A stretch of DNA of 64,000 nt. It comes from Sorghum bicolor (Eukaryota; Streptophyta; Magnoliopsida; Poales; Poaceae). The translations under genes were made by a program, and so were the position numbers. The notes beneath the pieces were generated by a model, which did no database searches, was not told where the DNA came from, and saw only the letters and a list, made by a program, of their open reading frames with translations. Below are positions 35,874 to 45,642 of this stretch, piece after piece. Where the stretch lies: NCBI RefSeq assembly GCF_000003195.3, contig NC_012875.2, positions 20,495,479 to 20,559,478 on the forward strand. The letters are read 5' to 3'. The first letter of the stretch is position 1, and every line of letters starts with the position of its first letter.

Positions 35874-37430
35874 TTACCCGATGTTCCAGAACCGCATCAT
35901 GGTTGTGATGTTGTCGTTCATGGTTGTTGTATCTTGTCTCAGCTCTTCTACTGCAGCGGCATGGTCCTGGTTCCATTTTTGTTGCTCTTCCAGGAGTCTT
36001 CTATGTTCTGCTTGCGTGTTCTGGATGTCGAGGAGGGTGTTGTCGGTACGAGTGAAGAAAGCACCGGCCTCTTGACAGTAGTCATTCGTGAAAGCGTAGG
36101 AGGCGTCGGAGTATCGTCCTGCATCAAATTGGGGCAGAGGTCTGGATCCTGAAGCTCCATATGGATCAGTGGAATACCTGCCCGTATGAAAAGGCGGGTT
36201 TGTCCACTGGTGATCTTGGCTCTCCGGCCATGTCTCCTCTGTTGGCTCTTGTGGTTGCGCATGCCGAGCCCATGGGTCTCGAAGGACTCGTGGATTGTAA
36301 TCGCAATAATGCAGGTGCGCTGCTTCTTCTGGTCCGGGGTCAGCTCCATACCAAGTGCGTTCTCGGTGAGTGGTTATCCTTTCAGATGCCACTCGCTGTG
36401 GAGTTCTCTGGTTCACTGGTGTTGCTGCAATCTCAATCAAAAAGTTTTGCACAGAGTAGAGGCCAAGGTTCGGGTTAGGTAACCGAATCTTGCCTTTATC
36501 ATCATATAGCATATACATTATATTCCCCTCTTTCTTTAACATCCGAGCTTGTCTAAATGTGTCATAGCCATGATAAATTCTTAATTCTTCTATGAAGTCT
36601 AGTGACGAGTTTTCTAGTAAGTGAAGATTAGTGGCTAGACGAGTGATAAGTGAAGTACATCCTACTGGTCCCTGAAGACTAGGTATACTAAGCCAATGTG
36701 AAACTAATAGTATAACAGGTGAAGTGGGTACTTTACTAATAGCAGCATATAAAAGTTGCAAATCTCCTACTCTTACTTTCCTAATATCGTCACGATAGAA
36801 AAGATTGTACCCAAGCCATTTGTGGAACATCCTAAGAGTGGGGTGTTCCATGTCACTGGTTCGGGCTTGACTGTAAAAATTATCTCTAGATATTTCTCTC
36901 CAAAACTGGTGTCTCTCAAAATTGGGTAAATCGGAGTCAATGTTCAGGATGCATCTTAAAGAGAAACCAAGATGGTCGCTCAGCTCCCTCCAAGATAACA
37001 TAATTTTCTGTTTGAACATCCGAAAAACAATTCCCCCCTCATAGTATTGTAAGGTGCAAAGAAATTCGAGGGTGAGAAGACGAGAACCCAGCTCAGTTAT
37101 ATTCCAAAAATTTGTCCAACCCATCATCTAAAAAATTAAGTCAAATTCAGTGTCCATACCTGTTTCTCGTAGTAGGATTGGACCGATAGTAGGGGTGTGA
37201 ATGAAATCTTTGTTCTTCAATTGCTGATAGACTTCCTTCTCTCTTCGAGTCTTCAGTCCTAGGTCTCCTATCTTTAGAAGGACCTTAACTTGCTGACCTG
37301 ATGAAGATGACGGAGCTTGTGTAGGTGTCGGGTCGACGCTCATCTCTGATGGTTGTGAGGAGTGTCGGGATGAACTCCTTGTACCAATGTTCTTGAGAGC
37401 CTTCCCTGCATTCTTCACCTTCTTAAACAT
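35874..37430 (-). pseudogene. Third (env-like) ORF of E4
   Basis: Begins MFKKVKNAGK at 37430, just after a splice-acceptor-like TTGTTTGCAG. About 100 codons of basic, Ser/Pro-rich sequence lead to an in-frame TAG (37128-37130); the frame then stays open for 417 residues to 35874. The C-terminal part starts MMGWTNFWNITELG and holds the LEFLCTL and, 30 residues on, DHLGF segments of the plant transposon-protein type domain seen in Athila ORF3. A Pro/Gln/Tyr-rich stretch follows, and a coiled coil (HRRLLEEQQKWNQDH) ends the protein. Function unknown. The TAG may be a nonsense mutation or a regulated stop. Confidence 0.75.
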
Positions 37431-37431
37431 C

Positions 37432-37830
37432 CTGCAAACAAAAGTTGGCAAAAACACAACTGGTGGAAAATGTGAGATAAAATGTTAGTGGTCAGCTGTT
37501 CGGAGTGTCAGTAGTCCAGGGGTTAATCGTTCAAGACAAGTTTCTATTTTGGTAGAGCCTCCCCCTAAACAACTTTTACTTCCGCTTAGACAACGGGATC
37601 ACTACTTGCTAGGTGATAATCACTCTCTCAAAAGAACTTCCACCCTTCCCTTCCACTCTCCTCTTTCTCTCTACTCTCTTCTCTTCACTACAAGAGCTCC
37701 TTCTCGGGAAACTGAAACTTGTGTGGTTTTCTGAAGTGTTTGTGTGAAGAGAAGGGAGCTGAAGGTGGCCTTTTATAGGCTGAGCAGGGGACAGGGCGGG
37801 CGCCCAAGGTAGGTGGGCAGGCGCCCACCC
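37432..37830 (-). promoter_or_regulatory. Internal promoter-like segment before the E4 third ORF
   Basis: On the minus strand: a GC-rich motif (37830-37792; plus strand AGGGCGGGCGCCCAAGG, then GTGGGC), then CCTATAAAAGG 15 bases on (TATA at 37777-37771), a purine-rich leader and the acceptor-like TTTGTTTGCAG just before the ATG at 37430. The GC-rich motif is the same one that lies upstream of the TATA box in the E4, E2 and E1 LTRs. Env-like ORFs of related gypsy elements are known to be made from spliced RNA; a separate internal promoter here is my inference. Confidence 0.5.
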
Positions 37831-38327
37831 CTGGTGTCCATCCTGGGTGTGCCTCCTCCACATGCTTCCTTGCTTTGATCTCACGCAGAATAATATTGTG
37901 TTGGTAGTGGTTGGACGGTGGAAAGATGTCTAGTGAGTGGAAACATATTGGTGGATGAAATTATGTGATGGGATGTATGTGAGGTGAAGTGTATGACATG
38001 TGGGACCCAAAGAGTGTGGGTCATGCTTCTAGAGTATCAATATAAATAAATATAATGCAGGAAAATCTATGAGAATTGAAACTTAATGAAAATGATATTG
38101 GAAAATATTTTTGTGCCTCCACAATAATTAATAAATATGGGTTGTTACACACCACAAATATTATTTATATGGGGATTTTTGATTATTATAATTATTCTAT
38201 GACTAATGCAAGAATTAATTATGCAAGAATTTAAATATGAGAAAATTAATAATGCGGATAAATACCGATTTACCTTTCGGTGAGGGTTTGGGATTTTTAG
38301 GTCCCCCAAGCTGGACCTTCAAATCTT
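37831..38327 (-). other. E4 spacer at the site of the missing pol
   Basis: AT-rich, no ORF. It joins the end of the protease directly to the promoter-like segment. This is where RT, RNase H and integrase (normally well over 2 kb) should be. No remnant of them is visible. Confidence 0.6.
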
Positions 38328-40284
38328 TTAATCTTCTGAGTTTCCTTCCTCCGGAGATGGTGTCTCCAGTGGTTCTTCATGAACTTCCTTCACTGTAGAG
38401 TCTTTCTCTGGTCTGGGTTTGAATGTGAAGTGTTCTTCTTGACCGTTTATGTTGAACTTGATTTCTCCTTTCCCGACATCAATGTGGGCATTAGCAGTGC
38501 TTAGAAATGGTCTTCCAAGGATGATGGACACTTTCGAGTCAGGACTCATGTCCAGTACTACGAAGTCTACTGGTACCAGGAAATCTCTGATCTTGACTGG
38601 AATGTTCTCGGCGATGCCCAACGGGTGTCGAACCGATTGATCCGCTAGTTGTAGGCACATTGATGTTGGTTCTAAGGTTGCATGATCAAGCTTTTTTGTA
38701 GACTGATGCTGGCATCACACTGACACTTGCTCCGAGATCACAAAGTGCATTGTTGAAGTGTTGGTTTCCAATCGAGCAATCAATAGTGGGGCATCCTGGA
38801 TCTTCCTTCTTCTTTGGTGGTTTATTGAGGATGGCCGCACTACATTCTTCCGTCAGCTTGATAACCTCAGTGGTGGGCAGTGGTCTCTTCTTGTTAAGAA
38901 TATCTCTGATGTACTTTGCATATGTAGGTACCTGTATGGCATCGAGCAGAGGTATGTTGACATATAATTTCTAAATGACCTCTACAAACTTACCAAACTG
39001 CTCATCCGACTGCAGTCCTCTGTTTCTTCTGGGAAATGTCAAATAGTTGGTGTCGTAAAAATCTTTCCTCATTTCTCCAGTTCTTGGTGGTTGGAGCAGA
39101 TCTTCTGCTTCAACTGGGCTTTCTTCTTCTATTACTGCTGGTTGCACTGGTGCTGATGTTCTTTGTTTCTCTTTTGGGTATGGTGGATCTCTGGTGGCTT
39201 TGCCTCCTCTAGTAGTTATATTCTTTACCTGCTCAAGGTTAGTAGCAACAGGTAGTGCAGCAGCTATCTTTATTAATTTAAGCTCTACCCTTTTATTAAG
39301 AGTGTTTTCCTCATCAAAGGCAGTTAGTAGAAAATCCATTTTATTGTGTATATCTTTTAGAGATGATTCATTTGTATCTAGCCTTTGTTTAACTTCATCA
39401 TTAATTTTGGTTTGTTGAGCAATTATCTCTTTTAATGAAAGTTGCTTAAAAGTATTACCTGAATTCATACCTTTGCTATTGGGTTGACTTGAAGTTGGTT
39501 GATATTTGTATGCTGTCTCAATGGCCCTTTGATCTTCTTTGAACTTGGCCCTCTGGTCAATCCAATGGAGCAAATTTTCCATCTTAGTTGATAATGCATT
39601 TACTTCTTCTGGTATTTCTTCAGTTTGATGACAATGTTGAGCTTTATCTTGGAACCAGCTTTGGTTTTCTGCTATCTTATCCAAAAGTATCTCTGCTTTT
39701 CCAGTTGTAAGCTCCAAGAATGATCCTTTAGCAGATGCATCTAGGCACTCACGAGCCTTCTGGGTTAATCCATGGTAGAAGGTCTGCATAAGTAACCATG
39801 TGGCCATTCCATGGTGAGGACAATCTGATATGTATCCTTGAAAACGCTCCCATGCTTCTAAAATGGCTTCTGTCTTCTGCTGTTGGAAATTGACAATATT
39901 TCCTCTTAAGGCAGTTGTTTTGCCTATAGGGAAAAACTTTGATAGAAAGGCATCTGACAAGTTCGTCCAGTTGTTGATGTTATCTTGATGAGTGTAGAAC
40001 CATTTCCTCGCTTTTCCTTCTAGTGAGAATGGAAAAAGGCGAAGCAGTATGACGTCTTTGTCAACTCCGTTGATGTGGATTGTGCTTCCAATCTCTAAGA
40101 AATTCTGCAAGTGTGCACTGGCATCTTCATGTGCCTTTCCACTGAATTGTGTAGCTTGTACCAAATTGATGAAGCTTGACTTGAGCTCAAACTCAGGAAT
40201 TCCTTCTTCTACTGCAAATCTTGGACCAGTTGGAATGTTCTCAAGGCTTGGAGTAGAGAATTCTTGCAAGGTCTTTTGTGCCAT
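38328..40284 (-). pseudogene. gag-protease of E4 (Athila-like)
   Basis: Gag from MAQKTLQEFSTPS at 40284, 437 residues to a TAG at 38971-38973. The PF03732-like gag core (FPFSLEGKARKWFY, then GLTQKARECLDASAKG) is followed by a Lys/Glu-rich C-terminal part. No CCHC knuckle is visible, as is common in this lineage. The frame continues past the TAG into the protease, with CDLGASVSVMPAS (active-site Asp) near 38725; a one-base shift in an A-run near 38690 then moves the rest (from LQLADQSVR to ILGRPFL) to the ORF at 38660-38328. Gag itself is intact; the protease is not. Confidence 0.85.
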
Positions 40285-40619
40285 AGCTTCAACAATTGGT
40301 AGCTAGCTTCTTCTTCTCTTGATTGCTTTGGTTCTGATGATGCAGAGTTGAATGTACCCAAAGTCAATCCTGTTATACCCTGTATAAAAATATAAACATA
40401 GAAAAACAACAGGGTGAACCTGCCAAAGCAGCGGTGCCTTGTTATGATTTCTCACTTAGTAGCTGTTTTATGCAATTATTTCTCTATAGTCTAGTCTAAT
40501 ATTTTATATGAATAACCTTGACTGATTTTCTGGCTTTCCTTAATATTACCCTTTTGTTCCCTTTTATGACTTATTCCTGAGACTCGTATAATTCCTATAA
40601 GTCCTATAAATCCTATAAG

Positions 40620-40637
40620 TCCCCGACAACGGCGCCA
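40620..40637 (-). other. E4 primer-binding site
   Basis: The plus strand reads TCCCCGACAACGGCGCCA, complementary to a tRNA-Asp-type site with one change. It lies 9 bases inside the 5' LTR. Confidence 0.8.
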
Positions 40638-41164
40638 GAAATGCTCGTTGACACTAGCTAACACCACTTAGATACTAGGTTGTCATCCCTAGCATGGCGC
40701 CAGAGTGTACAAAGGTATTTATAAATGTAAAGGCTCTCTAGAAAATAATCTATTCTATCCGCAAGCGCACAGATAAAACACCTCATTGTAGCATTTCACC
40801 AGGATAAGTATTCCAGGTATCGTTATTTATAATTTTGCTTAGGGGATCTCAAGAAGATGGAATTAAATCAAGGGGGCAAAATCTATCAAGGCATAGACTA
40901 GAGATAAACTTGCAAGAACATGATTACTAATAAGAAACTCGTCACACAGTCACATACTTTAGCAGGGGGTAAACCATAAAGATAATGATGATAAAGTATA
41001 AGTTCATGGGTAGATAGCACAGCGATTAGAAAATAGACTACTCCTCATATATGTAGGTGATGTCGAATTAGCTAGAGAATGGATTCTAAGTTATCTACTA
41101 ACTACTAAGTCATAATCTACTCTAGTTATCTACAAGATCATATATAGCATAAAAGACTCTTCAT

Positions 41165-41488
41165 TCATGTATAAGGAACATTGATAAAGTAAATCAGACC
41201 ATCGCATGACTTACTCCACAATACCGGTTCTGCCTGTCCTATCAATGGAGGGTGGACTATATAAGAATCAACGAAGCTGTCACTATCGTGAACTACCACA
41301 CGACTCGGCCAATAGGATACATTTGCAGATAAATAACATCTAAGCACCACGCTCACATGTGATCTATCACCTAACTCCCTCGCGACAAGAGCTAAGCGCT
41401 TTGCAAACTTATACATGAACTCATTATCAATTAGAACTATATCAAATATAGAACTAGAGCAAACTAAGAACATAATAATTAAAGACAT
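41165..41488 (-). CDS. LTR leader ORF of E4, function unknown
   Basis: 107 codons starting MSLIIMFLVCSS. It opens at the first ATG after the TATA box: no CAT trinucleotide lies on the plus strand from 41489 to 41738. Hydrophobic N-terminus, then a polar region with HDSDSFVDSYIV. Same length as in E2, with about a quarter of residues changed. Gag begins about 880 bases downstream, so this ORF would be met first by scanning ribosomes. No known family recognised. Confidence 0.35.
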   Translation of the reverse strand: MSLIIMFLVCSSSIFDIVLIDNEFMYKFAKRLALVARELGDRSHVSVVLRCYLSANVSYWPSRVVVHDSDSFVDSYIVHPPLIGQAEPVLWSKSCDGLIYFINVPYT

Positions 41489-41730
41489 AATGCAATTAGA
41501 ACAATAGAATTAGAGAAAGATATGAATAACACCAATCTTTATTACCGAAGATCCGAATCCAGAGCGTAGTGCTCTACTTCTCTAATTGCTATCTAATCAA
41601 CCTCTAAACTTGAAGGATTAGGGAGTAGCTAATTCTAATTCTCTGTGGGAGAGAGATCTAAACCCTAACTTTGATGGCTACCTCTGAATAATGATTTCTC
41701 CTCCTCTCCTCCAGGGGCCAGGGGGTCTGG

Positions 41731-41738
41731 TTTTATAG
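41731..41738 (-). promoter_or_regulatory. TATA box of E4 5' LTR
   Basis: Minus-strand CTATAAAA, in the context GGGACTATAAAACCAGACC, shared with the 3' LTR (33925-33932) and E1 (1983-1989). Confidence 0.6.
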
Positions 41739-42165
41739 TCCCCTCAAGTGAACGTGAGCCATTGGATCAAACCGACATAGATTGTATGGTTTAGATTGAT
41801 CCTTTAGGTCGGTGGAGAGTTGTCCAGAGAGAGAGAGTCCTGATCCAACTCCTGGCCAGTCGGGCGCCCAAGGGGGGTGGGCGGCCGCCCAGCTCCCGAG
41901 CCCGATTCGCGTCCCGTTCGTTCCCATGGCTTCTGGATCCTTCTAGATTGAGGAAAATTGCGCGGCACGTAATTATCTCGTTGTAAACATGACATGTGGG
42001 CCTTCTCTCCCTATTTTCTGATAAACCCCTGCAGAAATAGATAAACACCAAAGCTCGTGGAATTCTGTCAGATAAAACCTCTATTCTAGATGTTTGTTTC
42101 ATATTGATCCTTTTTCATGTTTATTTGATTATTAATTTTAGTACTTAAGGACTGTCAACAGTCCT

Positions 42166-43722
42166 CATGGTGGTGAGATACCACCAGTTGACTTTGTGGC
42201 TCCCTGTTTCCGTCCGCCGTTTGGAGAGGGCTCTAGCAGGACAGTGGGAGACCTGACACGACCAGCTAGGATCCTTGACTTTGTGTTGAGGAAGACTCTT
42301 CTCCCCAGGACAGGCTACAGAGATGGCTTCACTCGTATTCAGTAGTGGCTAGTTGCTCACCTCATCTCACAGACACAGTTTGACTTGTGGGATTTGATAG
42401 TCTCCGAGATTGAGGACACTATCTCAGAGAGCTTCAGGGGACGGCGTCAGTTGCCGTACGCATATTGGATCACCTTGCTTATTCTCCGTGCCAGGCCACT
42501 ACCCCTGCCAGCTCACTTGCAGAGGGAGTTGACAGAGTCAGACACCGTCTTCCCTCACTATGACCCCAGGCAGATGTTGAGAGCGCATCACGACCTCAGA
42601 GCTACACCTCCTCCTCGTGCACCACGTGGACCGGTGCCCCCACCTTCTCCTAGGGGCACTCGCAGTACAGCAGCTGTACCAGAGACAGAGGAGCAGCAGT
42701 ACATAGCGATTGGAGCTTTCGTAGATGCAGAGGCAGAGGGAGAGTTTGACTTCGCCTCAGACAGCTCGGATGATGACTATCATCCGCCAGTGTCCGACCT
42801 CCCTCCTAGAGCTCACGACCACGAGGCAGGGGGCTCTTCTAGTGCTTCAGACCCAGCTCTTCTTGCTATTCTAGAGGGTATGAGGGTAGACCAGCGCCGT
42901 GCAGCTGAGGAGCAGGCGAGGAGAGACAGGGACCAGGCTGCCATCAATGCAGCCCTGCAGGCTAGGCAGGATGAGCTCCAGCGTCAGTTTCTCACCTTTC
43001 AGGAGCAGCAGCTTGTGTTCCACGCCCAACAGACAGCGATGATGGCCGCTATCATGGCCGCCTCAGGGATTCAGATTCCACAGATTCAGCTTCCAGGCAC
43101 CTCGACTGTCAGGCCACCCACTCCAGCGCCTCCGACTCAGAGTCAGTCTCAGCAGCCTCTCCAGCTACCAGCTCAGAGTCAGCTGTTCTCGACACCACAG
43201 CACCAGGTCTCCCAGGGTGCTATCTCCTCAGGCTTTGAGCAGGTACCTCAGTTTACTCCTCTCCGCTCCGGCTTCACTCCTTAGTCAGCGTCAGCGTCAC
43301 AGCTTGTGTGGGACTCGTCGATAGACCCACACCTCAGCTTCACCTACAGTGCTCTGACTGGTGACCCTACGCCTCCTCCTCTGCAGGCCCCTGCAGCCTT
43401 TACGGTGCTAGTCACCACTACAGAGCGTCTGTCGTCGTCTGTAGCATCGTTTGAGCAGCTTGCACCGTCTTCCACCGTGCTAGAGACGACAGCTACAGCG
43501 ACCGAGTCCGTGCCCGCTTCGTCAGCCGGACTCGAGCAGCCCGCACAGCCCGTGACAGCTCCAGCACCCACAGAGCAGACCCGGACTGCTTCGCCAGCAC
43601 CTGCAGCTTCAGAGGGTCACTCCACCTCCTCCGCCTCGACGGCCGACAGTTCAGACGATGCAGCTCGCTTCGAGGCCGTGCCGAGGGACTCCACTGCTTC
43701 GCCTCCTCCGCCGACTTCTTAA
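42166..43722 (+). pseudogene. env-like third ORF of E3, C-terminal part
   Basis: Continues the frame broken at 32839 once E4 and one GTCCT copy are removed. The folded region goes on (VDFVAPCFRPPFG, then DLWDLIVSEIEDT) to about 42550. Then come a Pro-rich linker, an acidic stretch, a Gln/Arg/Ala coiled coil (about 42885-43040), and a Gln/Pro/Ser/Thr-rich tail ending at TAA 43720-43722. In-frame TAG at 42343 and 43282. Together with the N-terminal part it would be about 860 codons. The coiled-coil ending resembles the E4 third ORF. No signal peptide or clear transmembrane segment is seen, so envelope-like by position only. Confidence 0.7.
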
Positions 43723-44178
43723 GTTTTTGGTGCTTGATGCCAAAGGGGGAGAGAGTGCGTATGAGAGTTAGGAGTTAGGGGGAGCTAGGAGCTAGAGAGA
43801 GATCTTTTATTCTTTTGACATAATTTTATGTGTGCTACTTTATCATGCATCACGTTTATTTTTATGCATTGCACTTGTGTGAGATACTATGGTTGTGAGA
43901 CATGACTTGTGCTTTTTGTGATATCTTAATGTCATGTGTTTTTCGGCTCATAATTACCTTTGCTTCCACGTTTTTACTCCGATTTACTTATGAGCTTTGT
44001 GTTTATATCCTGTCATATACCACTCACATATTTGGGTGCAGGGTATTGGACTTGGTTGATATAAGCATGACTAATCCCTTTGTTCTTATTGTAACATGCT
44101 TATTGAAACCAAGTCACTTTAGAAACCTCAACTCTTTTCATACTCAAGGTTGTCATCAATCACCAAAAAGGGGGAGAT
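43723..44178 (+). other. E3 3' untranslated region with multiplied polypurine tracts
   Basis: AAAGGGGGAGAGA at 43742-43754, AGGGGGAG at 43777-43784 and the functional-position tract AAAAAGGGGGAGAT at 44165-44178, directly before the 3' LTR. The sequence between is T-rich. Repeated PPT motifs before the 3' LTR are a Sirevirus hallmark. Confidence 0.7.
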
Positions 44179-45642
44179 TGAAAGAGCATCTAGGCCCCTA
44201 GTGATTTTGGTGATTAATGACATTATTGATTACTATGACTAACGTGTGTTTTGCAGAGGCAAAGTCATAGGTAAGGTCATGGTAAATAGGTACTCGATGG
44301 ACAGGGACGTACATGCCTACTTAATAGTGAAAACCCTCGTTTCGGTTTTCAAAGGATGGATGGACATCGTCAAGACTAGACTAGGTCTAAGTGCCATATG
44401 GTGAAGAAGGGCACTTAGAGTAGTTTAGGACTTTGTTTTCCTTTGACCGTACTATTAAGAGGGGCTTTGATCTAGTAGCTTGACTTAGGCAAGGCTTTAG
44501 GTTTAGGTGTGGTGCACACTTGGTAAACCTAGCACTAGGTAGCTCAGAGATAGTCCTTAGTTCGAGAGGAGCAAACTTCGTTTTGGAGCGATCACGTTTC
44601 GACGAAGTTTGGGTGCCCAAAGGTGCACCGGACGCTCTGTGAGTGCGTCCCGTGAGGTCCTTAGCCGTTGGAATAGTGCCGTGCTTAGGGTTAGGCACCG
44701 GACGCTAGCACCAGACGCACCGGGTAGCGTCCGGTCCCATGCGCAGGGAGCTTGTAAGTTTTCCCCGAGCACCGGACGGTGCACCGGACGCTGGGAGTTA
44801 GCGTCCGGTGCCGTGTCAGAAGCGAGTACAGTTAGCCATTATGGTGCACCGGACGCTCGGTGCAGTGCGTCCGGTGCAACATAATGTGCGTCCGGTGACC
44901 CCGTTTTCAGTGGAAAACGGTTGGCCGACCTTTGGACTTCGTGGATAGTATTTATACCCCTCCACCTCATCCATGAGAGCTCTCTTGCCCATTTGAACAT
45001 CAGAGAAACTTGTTGTGGAGCAAGAGAGTAGCAAGAGCCTAGGGAGGATTGAAGTTTGAGTGATTTCTTGAGAGAATCCTTCTCTAGTGAGTTCCAAGAG
45101 TCAAGTGTGCATCCACCACTCTCTAGAGCCTTGTTTGGATCAAGTGAGAGTTCTTTGCTTGTTACTCTTGGTGATCGCCATCACCTAGACGGTTCGGTGG
45201 TGATTGGAGGCACGAAGACCGCCCGGAGTTCTTGTGGGTGGCTCGTGTCAAGCTTGTGAGCGGTTTTGGGCGATTCATCGTGATGGAGTGTCGAAGAATC
45301 AGCCCGTAGAGAGCACTTGGTCCTTGCACGGACCAAGGGGGAGCAAGGCCCTTGCGCGGGTGCTCCAACGAGGACTAGTGGAGAGTGGCGACTCTCCGAT
45401 ACCTTGGCAAAACATCACCGAGCACTTTCTTCCACTACTCCTTTACTTTCTAGCATTTACTTTGTGTTTTTACATTCATAGAATTGCCATGCTAGTATAG
45501 GATTGGAACTAGGTTACAAACCTTTTTATCCGGTAGCTCTCTAAGTCACACTAGGCACAAGGGGTTGAATTGGAGCTTATAGGTTGCTTAAATTTTTAGA
45601 GAAGCCCAATTCACCCCCCTCTTGGGCATCTTGATCCTTTCA
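44179..45642 (+). repeat. E3 3' LTR
   Basis: 1464 bp, TGAAAGAGC...GATCCTTTCA, followed by the CTAAG target duplication and satellite. It has fewer CACCGGACGC copies than the 5' LTR. Confidence 0.9.

Larger units (their letters stand above)
32840..42160 (-). mobile_element. E4: pol-less Athila-like Ty3/gypsy element inserted in E3
   Basis: 9321 bp, LTRs 42160-40647 (5') and 34352-32840 (3') on the minus strand, exact GTCCT target duplication (32835-32839 and 42161-42165). Internal order on the minus strand: PBS, gag-protease (40284-38328), a promoter-like segment, a third ORF (37430-35874), a noncoding region and the PPT. There is no reverse transcriptase, RNase H or integrase, so it must have been mobilised by enzymes of a relative. 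About 15 differences by eye between the LTRs (about 1%) indicate a recent insertion. Confidence 0.9.
40647..42160 (-). repeat. E4 5' LTR
   Basis: 1514 bp. The inner end reads CGTTGAC rather than TGTTGAC and the outer end GACTGTCAACA rather than GACCGTCAACA, two of the roughly 15 differences from the 3' LTR. Expected promoter for the element: TATA at 41731-41738 (minus). Confidence 0.9.
23185..45642 (+). mobile_element. E3: Sirevirus-type Ty1/copia retrotransposon with env-like ORF
   Basis: LTRs 23185-24727 and 44179-45642 start TGAAAGAGC and end GATCCTTTCA. The target duplication CTAAG is at 23180-23184 and 45643-45647. Order: PBS for initiator tRNA-Met, gag with zinc knuckles and coiled coil, protease, integrase, reverse transcriptase, RNase H (copia order), then an extra env-like ORF and several polypurine-like tracts, all typical of Sireviruses. 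Without the nested E4 (32840-42160) it is about 13.1 kb. Stops and a frameshift make it defective. Confidence 0.9.

Noticed and set aside
36161..36482. Plus-strand ORFs opposite the E4 third ORF
   Set aside because: Antisense shadows of a longer ORF with domain support on the minus strand.
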